From: Microglena sp. YARC
Taxonomy: Eukaryota; Chlorophyta; Chlorophyceae; Chlamydomonadales; Chlamydomonadaceae
Length of the DNA stretch: 64,000 nt
Assembly (NCBI GenBank): GCA_022414725.1
Contig: CM039462.1
Span: 131,093,774 to 131,157,773, forward strand
Reading direction: 5' to 3'
A model generated the notes under the pieces. That model made no database searches. It worked only from the letters and a program-made list of their open reading frames with translations, and was not told where the DNA came from. Shown piece after piece: positions 13,001 to 19,851 of the stretch; position 1 is the first letter of the stretch; each line of letters opens with the position of its first letter. Both the position numbers and the translations under genes were made by a program.

Positions 13001-14982
13001 ATCCCTACGTAGAGCTGAGCACAGAGAAGCACAGAGAACATGAAGCATCTATAGGTGAGGTTTACACCACCACCAGTCCACCAGTCCACCACCCATCTAT
13101 CTAGCTCTGCTTCACACTCCACCCCCCCACCCACACCCACCCACACCCACACCACCCCCCCACACACACCACACACACACCACACACACACCACCACCCA
13201 CACACCACCACCCACACACACCACCCACACACCACCCCACGCACACCCACACCACCCCACACACACACAAACACACACACCACCCACACACCACCACCCA
13301 CACCCCACCAACACACACACACACCACACACACACACCACACACACCACACACACACCACCCCCCACACACACACAACACACACACCACCACACACACAC
13401 ACCCCACACACACACCACACACACCACGACCACACATACACCACCACACACACACACCACACACACACACACACACACACCACCACCCACACACCACCAA
13501 CACACACCACACCACACACACACACACACACACACACCACACACACCACCACACACACACTACCACCCACACACCACCACCCACACACACCACCACACAC
13601 CACCACACACACACCACCACACACACACCACCACACACACACACCACCACACCCAGACACCACCCCACCCAGACACCACCACACACACCCCACCCCACAC
13701 ACACCCCACACACACACCACACCCACACACCACCCCACACCACACACACCCCACACACCACCACCCACACACCACACCACACCACACCACCCACCACACA
13801 CACCACCACCCACACACCACACACACACACCCCACACCACCCACACCCCCACCCCACACACACACCCACCCCACACACACCCCACACACACACACACACA
13901 CACACACACCACCACACACACACCACACACACACCACCCCACCCACCCACCCCACCCAGGACACCACCACACACACACCACCCCACACACACACCACACA
14001 CACACCACCACACACACACCAACCCACACACACACCACACACACACCACCACCCACCTGTCAAGCTCTGATTCACACTCCCCACCCCACCCTCACACTCC
14101 CCACCCCACCCACCCTCACACTCCCCACCCCACACACACCACCACACGCCTGTCAAGCTCTGATTCACACTTCACAAACACACCACCACCATCACCACCA
14201 CCACCACCCACCTGCCAAGCTCTGTTTCACACTCATTCCCCCCCCCCCCCCCCTCCCCCCCATCTCTCACACACACCACCACCACCACAGGAGCATCGCA
14301 AGGGGGAGAACAGCGCTCCGTAGAGCGGGTGGGCGACTCACGAGAAGACAGCCGGCGACAGCGTAGTGGTGGTGAGAACCTCGATGAGGGTCCGAGCCAG
14401 CGGAACGACAGTGCGGAGCAGCAGGACAATGAGCACCGCAGCAAGCGCTCTGAGGATGGCGACGAAGGCCGCGGCAAGCGCATTGAAGATCGCGATGAAC
14501 TTCGCAGCAAGCGGGGGGAAGATCGGGATGAAGTTCGGGGCCGGCGATCGGATGACCGTGAGGAATCTAGGGGAAAGCGATCAGACGATAGGGATGAGTC
14601 AAAGGGGGGTAGGCGCGGCGATGGCAGGGGGGATGATTACCGCTCTAGCAAAAAGTACGATGATCGCTTCGACGATAGGGGTGAGGAGCATCGTAGCAGC
14701 AAGAGGTATGATGATCGTTCTGACGATAGGGGGGACGATTACCGAAGTAACAAGCGATCTGATGACCGCTACGATGACAGGGGGGAAGAGCATCGCAGCA
14801 GCAGGCGGAAGGAAGAGCGCTCTGACGAGAGGGCGGATGATCACCGAAGCAGCAAAAGAGATGATCGTGATGACCGCTATGATGAGCGGAAGGACAGCAG
14901 AAGTGCCAAGCGGTCTAGGGATTGGAGGTCCTCGGACGAGCGGTACGAGGACCGGGATAAAGATCGGGATAAGATAAGGTGA
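2231..14982 (+). CDS. Gene A: multi-exon gene with an R/D/S/K-rich C-terminus, function unrecognised
   Basis: The gene is assembled from exons at 2231-2359, 2854-2912, 4128-4207, 5693-5814, 12288-12404, 13013-13054 and 14291-14982. From the 4128 exon onward every junction keeps frame: Arg spans exons 3/4, Gly 4/5, Glu 5/6 and Gly 6/7. The join from 2912 to 4128 does not fit (phase 2 into phase 0), so a small exon is missing there or the second exon is wrongly bounded. The 5' end was not found. The protein starts with a hydrophobic helical-looking part, then a Ser/Pro/Ala-rich linker, a Glu-rich charged segment and a long Arg-Asp dipeptide tail. Such RD/RS tails are common in nuclear RNA-processing proteins, but that is only a hint; I do not recognise the family. 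It converges on gene B. Confidence 0.65.
2380..2545 (+). repeat. dispersed repeat family D, copy 1
   Basis: Landmarks in order are GACGCCTCGCTATTCCGTC, CTGCATGGCGAC, GGGTTCGGGGGGCAGCG and TTGCACTGGGGTCGCA. Related copies lie at 20685-20860 and 53275-53445 (53275 in inverted orientation) and at 52265-52470. No open frame or terminal repeat identifies the class. Confidence 0.7.
2546..2845. repeat. degenerate T-rich tandem repeat (ATTGTTGTTTTAAAC)
   Basis: About 12 imperfect copies of a 20-25 base unit built on ATTGTTGTTTTAAACATT lie in the intron between the first two gene A exons. The T-rich strand is the sense strand and runs into the acceptor at 2853. Confidence 0.8.
2854..2912 (+). CDS. 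Gene A exon 2 (as seen)
   Basis: The acceptor is TTTTTTTTCAAG and the donor AAAAG|GTAGGG. In the phase 0 left by exon 1 it reads [19 protein letters not shown] plus two bases. The next clear exon (4128) needs phase 0, so the join is not resolved. Using an upstream AG (…AAAATTAG) restores phase 0 but gives a less protein-like translation. Confidence 0.5.
2940..3470. repeat. GGAT / TGTG microsatellite block
   Basis: Mixed (GGAT)n and TG-rich repeat with two nearly alike halves: GCAACTGAATGGGTG occurs near 2938 and 3262. The Trp/Met/Gly-rich plus and His/Ile/Pro-rich minus frames are repeat by-products. Near 3470-3490 a piece resembling the exon 2 donor region (AAGGGTAAGTAGTGTCTGC) recurs. Confidence 0.9.
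3576..4127 (+). repeat. array of seven 5'-end copies of gene A exon 3
   Basis: Each unit carries a 3' splice site (TTGCAG or TCGCAG) followed by 25-30 bases of exon (GCTCTGACCATGAATCAGTG in most) and then TTTA-rich intron. Acceptors end near 3575, 3671, 3740, 3811, 3874, 3953 and 4048. Only the last unit (4128) continues into a full exon. Some copies have diverged (GCTCCCACAATGGAGCAGTG). Confidence 0.85.
4128..4207 (+). CDS. Gene A exon 3
   Basis: The acceptor is CCTCGCAG and the donor GCACG|GTATGT. It reads [16 protein letters not shown] then [10 protein letters not shown] plus two bases, completed to Arg by exon 4. It is a short amphipathic helix-like segment and the only complete member of the acceptor array upstream. 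Confidence 0.7.
4230..4735. repeat. ATGTC pentamer satellite
   Basis: Variants of TGTCATGTCATATCG repeated for about 500 bases in the intron after exon 3. The Cys/His/Val/Ser-rich open frames here are artefacts of a 5-base period without stop codons. Confidence 0.9.
4745..5060 (+). repeat. dispersed repeat family E, copy interrupted by a MITE
   Basis: Landmarks GGGGGCCCTGAGTCCGTGCT (4748) and CAGTCCAGGGGTAGCTAAAG (4814), then after the MITE GGCCAAAGGGGCTTGCCCAA. The same landmarks recur at 16608-16640, 17670-17745 (minus), 19922-19962 (minus), 53930-54080 and, in short form, 24403, 29907 and 30184. Confidence 0.7.
4836..5021 (+). mobile_element. hAT-like MITE family 1 (ATCATATGAT-rich), copy 1
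   Basis: A 186-bp element with terminal inverted repeats TAGGGACCGGCAT… and …ATTGCCGTTCCCTA, flanked by a near-perfect 8-bp target duplication (TAAAGGGG / TAAATGGG). The inside is full of palindromic ATCATATGAT. An 8-bp duplication with TAGGG…CCCTA ends is typical of the hAT superfamily. It encodes nothing. Confidence 0.85.
5085..5560. repeat. tandem repeat of about 92 bp, five copies
   Basis: The unit contains GGGCCAGTCTGTTTGCTTGC, CCACCCCAATCTGCTAGC and an AATAAATAGTACG stretch. The first three copies are very similar; the last two have diverged and the fifth is cut short near 5545. It lies in the intron before exon 4 of gene A. Confidence 0.85.
5693..5814 (+). CDS. Gene A exon 4
   Basis: The acceptor is GGTATTGATTCAG and the donor AAAGAG|GTGAGG. 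It reads (R)[20 protein letters not shown] then [20 protein letters not shown] and one base, a Ser/Pro/Ala/Gly-rich disordered linker. It is the first of about nine tandem copies and the only one whose entry phase fits exon 3. Confidence 0.7.
5815..7305 (+). repeat. tandem array of gene A exon 4 copies, 170-bp unit
   Basis: Seven more units start near 5871, 6042, 6213, 6383, 6554, 6723 and 6894. Each has an acceptor (GTGAACAG, the last GGAAAAG), the exon body (CCAGCTGTTGCAAGTGCTGC) and a donor (AGAG|GTGAGG or GTGGGG). A ninth, altered copy lies at about 7237-7304. The copies need entry in phase 0 and leave in phase 1, so they cannot be strung together in frame, but each could be used singly. 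Confidence 0.85.
7320..7855. repeat. CCCATCACAC satellite
   Basis: C/A/T repeat of CCCATCACAC, CCCATCATACA and CCCATCGCAC units between the exon 4 array and the first copy of exon 5. It is C-rich on the gene A sense strand. The His/Pro/Thr-rich open frames are artefacts. Confidence 0.95.
7879..7964 (+). pseudogene. partial copy of gene A exon 5
   Basis: The acceptor is CACCCAG. It reads (G)[18 protein letters not shown], identical in protein to the start of the 12288 exon except Met for Val, then diverges (LLVKTEAIP) to a TAA at 7962. A GTGAAG donor at 7941 would allow a shorter exon. Either an alternative terminal exon or a duplicate cut off from the real one by the satellite. Confidence 0.6.
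7975..12285. repeat. 4.3-kb CCCACC / CCATTCCACCC satellite in a gene A intron
   Basis: The array is built from CCACCCACCCACCCATTCCA and CCATCCCACC modules, with CCCTTCCACC variants prevailing at 8.0-9.4 kb and pure CCCACC runs toward 12 kb. Gly/Trp/Val-rich frames of over 1200 codons on the minus strand reflect absence of stop codons, not coding. One- and two-base length variants are very frequent. Confidence 0.95.
12288..12404 (+). CDS. Gene A exon 5
   Basis: The acceptor is ACCCCAG and the donor CATTTAG|GTAGGGG. It reads (G)[38 protein letters not shown] and one base, a Glu-rich strongly charged segment. Phase 1 in and out fits exon 4 and the small exon at 13013. Confidence 0.7.
12458..12640 (-). 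mobile_element. tRNA-derived SINE, copy 1
   Basis: On the minus strand a tRNA-like head (A box TGGCTCAATGG, B box GGTTCAAATCC) is followed by a body with TGTCAACCGCCATGGTAGC, GTCCAGGTAAAGTAGCAGCC and the end ACCACGCCCCACCAGGCG. The head cannot form a normal acceptor stem, so it is not a working tRNA. It sits next to a MITE, as the 54.29-kb copy does. Confidence 0.8.
12656..12814 (+). mobile_element. hAT-like MITE family 1, copy 2
   Basis: Starts TAGGGACTGAACATCATATG and ends ATTGCCGTTCCCTA; flanks AATATGAT and CATATGAA share ATATGA, a decayed 8-bp target duplication. The inside matches the 4836 copy (GGTGAGTATGATATC; TTCAGCCTAGTGAGACT). Confidence 0.8.
13013..13054 (+). CDS. Gene A exon 6 (small)
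   Basis: A 42-base candidate exon between CCCTACGTAG and ATAG|GTGAGG, reading (E)[13 protein letters not shown] plus one base. It was accepted because both junctions fit in phase (1 in, 1 out) and the charged composition matches its neighbours. It could be skipped without breaking the frame. Confidence 0.5.
13060..14288. repeat. CACC / CACA satellite intron
   Basis: About 1.2 kb of ACACACC, CACCACC and CCCACACA repeat before the last gene A exon. A block AGCTCTG(A/C)TTCACACTCC occurs four times (about 13103, 14065, 14155 and 14218), three near the 3' end, marking amplification of the pre-acceptor region. Confidence 0.9.
14291..14982 (+). CDS. Gene A terminal exon, Arg/Asp/Ser/Lys-rich tail
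   Basis: The acceptor is ACCACCACCACAG. The frame set by the earlier exons runs (G)[15 protein letters not shown] and on for 229 codons to TGA at 14980-14982. From about residue 45 it is a degenerate repeat of Arg/Lys-Ser/Gly-Lys-Arg-x-Glu-Asp-Arg-Asp units (for example [31 protein letters not shown]). Low complexity with GC-rich, non-satellite codon use argues for real coding. Arg-Asp/Arg-Ser tails occur in nuclear RNA-processing proteins. The stop may be not final: see the next feature. An AAG|GTGAAG donor also overlaps the TGA. Confidence 0.75.
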
Positions 14983-15435
14983 AGGGACAAGGATAGGGAT
15001 AGGGATAGGGAAAGAGGCAGGCAGATAGATGATAGGTATGAGGAAAGGGACAGGGATAGGGATAGGGACAGAGGGAGGCAGGCAGATAAGTACGATGACC
15101 GGGACCAGGATCGGGGGAGGTCCACGGACGACAAGTATGACAGCAGAGACCGAGACCGACGAAAGTCAACGGATGACAAGCATGAAGACCGAGACCGAGA
15201 CCGGGGGAGGTCCACGGATGACAAATACGAGGACTGAGACCGGGGGAGGTTCACGGAAGACAGCCGAGACTGAGACCGATGAAAGTCCTCAGATGACAAA
15301 CATGAGGACCAGGACCGGGGGAGGTCCACGGATGACAAGGATGACAGCCGAGACCGAGACCGATGAAAGTCATCAGAAGACAAACATAAGGACCGAGACC
15401 GGGGGAGGTCCGCAGACGAGCAACATGAGGACTGA
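14983..15435 (+). pseudogene. in-frame continuation of the RD-rich tail with TGA codons
   Basis: Directly after the TGA at 14980 the same frame goes on as Arg-Asp repeat (RDKDRDRDRERGRQ, then DRGRSTDDKY…). It holds further TGAs at 15235, 15271, 15280, 15364 and 15433, but no TAA, TAG or frameshift over 152 codons. At five of the six sites the sister repeat units have CGA. Either a former coding tail decaying by C-to-T change at CpG, or a tail read through at TGA. Confidence 0.7.
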
Positions 15436-15744
15436 GGCAGACATTGGGCTAAGCCCCCAGTTGTCTTGCATACTTGAAAGCTCATTGTGTCTGCATCTAG
15501 GAGCACTAATTTGCTTTAGGTTTGAATTGAATTGAGTTGTTGCATTGTTTTTCGGCTAGCTCTAGGCTGCTCACTGTCTTCCGATTCCAAGTCCCCCACG
15601 TGCGATACCCACAGAAACCAGGGAACATATTACCGGTAAGCAGATGGGGCAGTTTAAAGACTTGCCCAGGTCAGTCAAGCTTTAGGTGTGTTTGAATAGA
15701 CAGCCAATAGACCTGCCGACAAAAAGCTGCTGTGCCGGGCTTTT
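15436..15744. other. 3' flank of gene A, no gene
   Basis: Contains a dispersed fragment at about 15560-15640 (GGCTGCTCACTGTCTTCC, CCCACGTGCGATACCCACAG) that recurs at about 16720-16850. No exon of either gene is seen. Confidence 0.5.
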
Positions 15745-15985
15745 CTTTTCGGTTTTTCTTAGCAGCTTGTAGGCAGCTCCCTGATCCAGCCTCTATGCTG
15801 CTCCCAAATATTTCAGCAGTTCTGGACAGCTGATTGTGTCAGCACTAGTGTTCGTCCTGGGTGTGTATTACGGGTAATACGAATGTGTTACGGGTAGTAC
15901 ACTGGGCGTCGATTCAGGTAGCGTTAGGTTTGGCTGACATGCCAGTCAGGAGTGCTGCTTAGAAGCTGCTGCTTGTAGCAAAAAA
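15745..15985. mobile_element. MITE family 3 (AGCAGCTTCTAGGCAG ends), copy 1
   Basis: Starts near TTAGCAGCTTGTAGGCAGCT and ends near GCTTAGAAGCTGCTGCTTGT, forming terminal inverted repeats. A better-kept copy lies at 57755-57935 and a decayed one at about 27685-27860. The inside is non-coding. Confidence 0.65.
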
Positions 15986-16310
15986 ATAAACGATGATGCT
16001 ATGGCGGGACAGGAGGTGGTACAGGGTGGTACCTCGTAGTCAGAAAGAAAAGCTATGCAGATATGTGGAGCCAGAAATAGAAACAGTGGTCTCAACTACA
16101 AAAGAAGACCAGCTCGTAATCTCCACCTTGATTTGGTTTCGTTTGGTTTGGCTTCGTCCTGCTAGGTTACATGCTATATCAGCCTTACATGTTGTCATAA
16201 ATATATACACTACATCAGCATGTGTGTGTATATATATATATAGTATATATATATATATACTAGATCAGGCTTCAGACTGCTCATGGTCTGCAAGCGGATT
16301 GAACACGGGA
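15986..16310. other. AT-rich non-coding stretch
   Basis: Includes a (TA)n run at about 16225-16260. A 119-codon open frame crosses it but has no recognisable domain and ends in a MITE, so it is not called. Confidence 0.5.
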
Positions 16311-16319
16311 GTTACAGAC

Positions 16320-16495
16320 CAGGGTACTTCCAAGCGCGCGCTGCCTTTTTGAGCCCCACAGCGTTTTTCGCGCAGTTTTTTGCAACCCCCTGTGGGGGCA
16401 GCAAGCATTTTTTGCGCTTTTTGCAAGACAAAGCGCAGTTTGTTTTTTTCAACTGCGCTAAAGCGCTGGCCAATTTGGTCAATGGAAGTACCCTG
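16320..16495 (+). mobile_element. hAT-like MITE family 2 (CAGGGTAC), intact copy with perfect 8-bp TSD
   Basis: A 176-bp element with ends CAGGGTACTTCC…GGAAGTACCCTG, flanked on both sides by TTACAGAC (16312-16319 and 16496-16503). The inside holds GCGC-rich stretches (CAAGCGCGCGCTGCC). Terminal repeats plus 8-bp duplication point to the hAT superfamily. Confidence 0.9.
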
Positions 16496-16503
16496 TTACA
16501 GAC

Positions 16504-17640
16504 TTCTACTGCTACTGCTGCTACTGCTGCTACTGCTGCTACTACTACTACTACTACTACTACTACTGCTGCTACAACACTCCAATGGCTAGTATATGTG
16601 TGTATGTGACAGTCCAGGGGTAGGCCAAATAGGCTTAATGGACAAAATGTAATCACACGATGTGATCCCCGTTTTGGCATGTAGACTGGATTGGATTGTT
16701 ACAGGGGTATCAGCCACATCTTGGCTGCTCGCCGTCTTCCAATGCACCTTCGAATTTGAATTTGAATTATTTCATGTTTTCTCAGCCAACTCTTGGCTGC
16801 CGTCCTCCACGTCCCCCCAGTGTGAAACCCACGGAAAACAGGAAGTGAAAATGTGCAATAAGCGAGTTAGACAATTAGAACGCTTCATCATATTTGTGTC
16901 CATTTTCATCTTGTTTTGTTTTGGTTACATCGTCTATCAGCCTTCAGGCTGCTCACGGTCTGCTGGCGGAGTTAGATGGGTTGTACTAACTCTATTACAT
17001 CACACTCTTGAGTATATAATGGCTTCAGGCTGATATACCATGTAATCGAGCAAAATCAAATTTAACCCTCAAATGACAATAATAGGAGAAAAGGTACGAC
17101 GAAAAACAATTCTTGATCGTATCTGTCGTGGGTCAAAGCGAGATGCAACCGGCCGACTAAAGCCGCATCAGCGACGCAATGGACCCATCGGCATTGCGTC
17201 TGCGACAGGGGGCGTAGCGTCCTGAACAACCCAGGTCCGTTGCATCTCGGAGGGACTGGTTAACAGACGCAGATTTGGGAGGGTACGTTGCATCTCAGAG
17301 GGTCTGGTTGCGTCGCAGCCGCAGATTTTGAAACAGGTTGCGTGTCATGATGCAGAATATGGGGCTCCCCCAGTAAGACTGGTGGGGATTGGAGCAACCC
17401 CTGTGTTTACACCATGCGCAGTCAAAATACCACTATTGTACTGCTACCGTACTGCTACCGTACTGCACACCATGCTCAGTCAAAATACCACTATTGTACC
17501 AGATCCGCTACCGTACTGCTGTCGTACAACTACGAACTGCTATCCGTTCCGCCACTGTTTGTGGATTGGAGCAATCCTTATGTATGCACCTGGTGCAATA
17601 AAATAGCTAAAATCAAAATTCTAAGCTTTTTAACCCTAAA
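16504..17640. other. repeat-rich intergenic stretch
   Basis: (CTA/CTG)n at 16505-16575; a family E fragment at 16608-16640; a dispersed fragment at 16720-16850; a duplicated GTTGCATCTC(G/A)GAGGG at 17240 and 17286; two copies of CAGTCAAAATACCACTATTG at 17421 and 17476. No gene is supported. Confidence 0.6.
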
Positions 17641-17669
17641 CACTTTCAGTTCATCAGAAGCTGCTGTTT

Positions 17670-17745
17670 CAGTTCAAGCCCCTCCTGTGACGGTTGGGCA
17701 AGTCCCTTGAGCCTATTTGGCCTACCCCTGGACTGTAACAACGTA
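17670..17745 (-). repeat. dispersed repeat family E, inverted copy
   Basis: On the minus strand it reads CAGTCCAGGGGTAGGCCAAA, CTCAAGGGACTTGCCCAACC and TTCTGATGAACTGAAA, matching the 53930 copy in the same order. Confidence 0.7.
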
Positions 17746-17794
17746 CATACAGTCAAAATACTTGGTACCGCTATTGTACCGGATTCGACTATAC

Positions 17795-17960
17795 AAATTG
17801 GAAATTGAAAATTTATACATCCAAGAATTGTCACAATGACCTCTAATGACGTGCCCAGTGGGATTAAGGGAACCGGATCGTAAGTATGCGCTGCTCGAGC
17901 CAACATCGCACCTAGATACCAGTTACCGTGCCAGTCGACAACCCTCCGGACGGGCCTAAG
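17795..17960 (+). repeat. dispersed repeat family G, copy 1
   Basis: About 160 bases shared with 25425-25585: ACATCCAAGAATTG(T/C)CACA, TGACCTCTAA(T/G)GACGTGCCCA, ATTAAGGGAACCG, TCGTAAGTATGCG. By eye roughly 80% identical. The class is unknown. Confidence 0.75.
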
Positions 17961-17979
17961 GATTCGACTATAACTGTTA

Positions 17980-18260
17980 CTGGTGGTAACTCAGAACAGG
18001 TGGCGTGGACTGGTGCATTCACAACTGATCTCGGGTGTCGTGGCTGGTGCAGTCCTAATAACTAACAAGTAACATCAGGTGGCGTGGAATTGTGCACTCC
18101 TTACTAATCTCGGGAGTTGTGGGCTGGTGCACTCCTAATAACTAACAAGTAACATCAGGTGGCGTGAACTGGTGCACTCCTTACTAATATCGGGAGTTGT
18201 GGGCTGGTGCAAACCAATTAATTCATATGTGATAGCAAGTGCCCTGGACTGCTGCAGTGC
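17980..18260 (-). repeat. outlying decayed copies of the gene B terminal-exon tail
   Basis: Three units with AACTAACAAGTAACATCAGG and GTGGGCTGGTGCACTCCT. The GGGCTGGTGCAC part matches the tandem repeat at 19020-19694, so the array of tail copies once reached to about 18.0 kb. Confidence 0.7.
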
Positions 18261-18295
18261 TGCACTCCTAGTGTACAGAAAGTAACCAGTCTCTT

Positions 18296-18565
18296 CACGT
18301 AGCACCACACCCACCCACACCACCCCCACCACCCACTCACCAGTACCACACCACCACCCACCACCACACTCACCAGTACCCACACACACCACCCACCACA
18401 CAACTCACACTCACCAGTACCCACACCACCACCCACCACACCCAACACCACACCAACAACCACCAACCAATACCCACACCACAACCCGCCACCACCCACC
18501 ATCACACACCACCACAGATACCACACACACAACCACCTACCACCACCCTTACCACACACCACCCT
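18296..18565. repeat. CACC / CCACA satellite
   Basis: A simple C/A repeat with CACTCACCAGTACC(C)ACA recurring. It interrupts the tail-copy array. No coding. Confidence 0.9.
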
Positions 18566-18649
18566 AATGTTAAAGAAAGGAACAGTGCCTTCACTTAGCT
18601 TCCTGGCGCTCCTTGTAGCTTTTGGGCTGCTAGCCTGTTTCAGTGATAT

Positions 18650-18860
18650 GATTGGTCTAGTGGTACACCAAATCGCTTAAATGAAGCAGGGTCGGGGGTT
18701 CGATTCCCCCTACGGTCACCCTGAGCGTTGCAGGTCGTTGTCAACCGCGATGGTAGCTTGTCCGGTCAAGATGGTAGACCGTTCTCTGCCCGCGTACGAC
18801 GGGTTCCCTTAATACCACGCCCCACCAGGCGTTACCATTACCTTCGGGGTGCTACTAGCA
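18650..18860 (+). mobile_element. tRNA-derived SINE, copy 2, with a different tRNA head
   Basis: Head with A box TGGTCTAGTGG and B box GGTTCGATTCC, then the same body as the other copies (TTGTCAACCGCGATGGTAGC, CCCTTAATACCACGCCCCAC, CAGGCGTTACCATTAC). The head sequence between and around the boxes differs from the 12.5- and 54.3-kb copies. The cloverleaf is defective. Confidence 0.8.
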
Positions 18861-18869
18861 GCAGTTGCA

Positions 18870-19018
18870 ACCCCAAAAGCGGTTGGGGCCTAACGCGACC
18901 CAAAAGCAGTTGGGGGCCCCAACGCAACCCTAAAAGCGATTGGGGGCCAACGCAACCTAAAAAGTGGTTGGGACCCCAACGCAACCCCAAAAGCGGTTGG
19001 GGGCCCAACGCGACCATC
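18870..19018. repeat. 27-bp tandem repeat, about five copies
   Basis: Unit around AAAAGCGGTTGGGGGCCCAA followed by CGCAACC, with small variations. Confidence 0.9.
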
Positions 19019-19694
19019 CGTGGTCGTGGGCTGGTGCACTCCTAATTGATGCCAGGTGTCGTGGGCTGGTGCAAACCTAGGTGGCCTTCCAAGAACTTGA
19101 CCTGCTCCTAACTGATGCCAGGTGTCGTGGGCTGGTGCAAACCTAGATGGCTGTCCAGGAACTTGACCTGCTCCAACCAAATATCGGGTGTCGTGCCTGG
19201 TGCACTCCTTACTGATGCCAGGTGTCGTGGGCTGGTGCAAACCTAGATGGCCGTCCAGGAACTTGACCTGCTCCAACCGAATATCAGGTGTTGTGGGCTG
19301 GTGCACTCCTTACTGATGCCAGGTGTTGTGGGCTAGAGAACTCCTAACTGATGCCAGGTGTCGTGGCCTGGTCCAAACCCAGATGGGCTTCCAGTAACTT
19401 GACCCGCTCCTCCCAAGTGTCAGGTGTCATGGGCTGGTGCACTCCTGACTGATGCCAGGTGTCGTGGGCTGGTCCTAACCTAGATGGCCATCCAGGAACT
19501 TGACCTGCTCCTAACTGATGCCAGGTGTCGTGGCTTGGTCCAAACCCAGATGGCCGTCCAGGAACTTGACCTGCTCCTACCGAATATCAGGTGTCATGGG
19601 CTGGTGCACTTCTGACTGATGCCAGGTGTCGTGGGCTGGTCCTAACCTAGATGGCCATCCAGGAACTTGACCTGCTCCTACCGAATATCAGGTG
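19019..19694 (-). repeat. tandem copies of the end of the gene B last exon
   Basis: On the minus strand each unit carries AGGAGCAGGTCAAGTTCCTG, GATGGCCATCTAGG and CCACGACACCTGGCATCAG, i.e. the code for EQVKFLDGHLG followed by PTTPGIS. That is the last part of the real exon ([11 protein letters not shown]…TTTPGIS). About seven full or partial copies lie downstream of the stop at 19695, so they would be 3' untranslated or relics. Confidence 0.8.
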
Positions 19695-19851
19695 TCATGG
19701 GCTGGTGCACTCCTGACTGATGCCAGGTGTCGTGGTCTGGTCCAAACCCAGATGGGCTTCCAGGAACTTGACCCGCTCCTCCCGAGTTCTCAACACCTGC
19801 CACTTGGTGGCTGTAATCAAGACTATCCTGTCAACTAGACGCTTGAGGAGC
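19695..19851 (-). CDS. Gene B last exon: C-terminal half of the RAP domain and stop
   Basis: The acceptor is TTGCCCTCCAG. One base completes Arg with the RAP exon, then [51 protein letters not shown] and TGA (complement of 19695-19697). RAP domains usually end in a short helix, a beta strand plus Trp, and a helix with EE/R..YL; here [10 protein letters not shown]…KW…REERVKFL fits. The residue usually before Trp (Glu) is Lys. Confidence 0.8.

Noticed and set aside
14336..14977. Overlapping Ala/Thr/Arg/Met-rich frame in the gene A last exon, and the minus-strand Ser/Leu/Arg frame at 14877-15506
   Set aside because: Shadows of the RD-repeat frame, which alone fits the splice phase of the upstream exons.
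2231..14982. Naming gene A as a specific splicing or mRNA-export factor
   Set aside because: Only the charged RD-rich tail points that way; the N-terminal exons do not match a family I can name with confidence.
15993..16352. 119-codon plus-strand open frame
   Set aside because: Crosses (TA)n and ends in a MITE; no domain; ordinary chance frame.
18650..18722. A working tRNA gene
   Set aside because: A and B boxes are good but the acceptor and anticodon stems do not form, and the sequence goes on into the SINE body shared with other copies. The same holds for 12560-12625 and 54285-54350.
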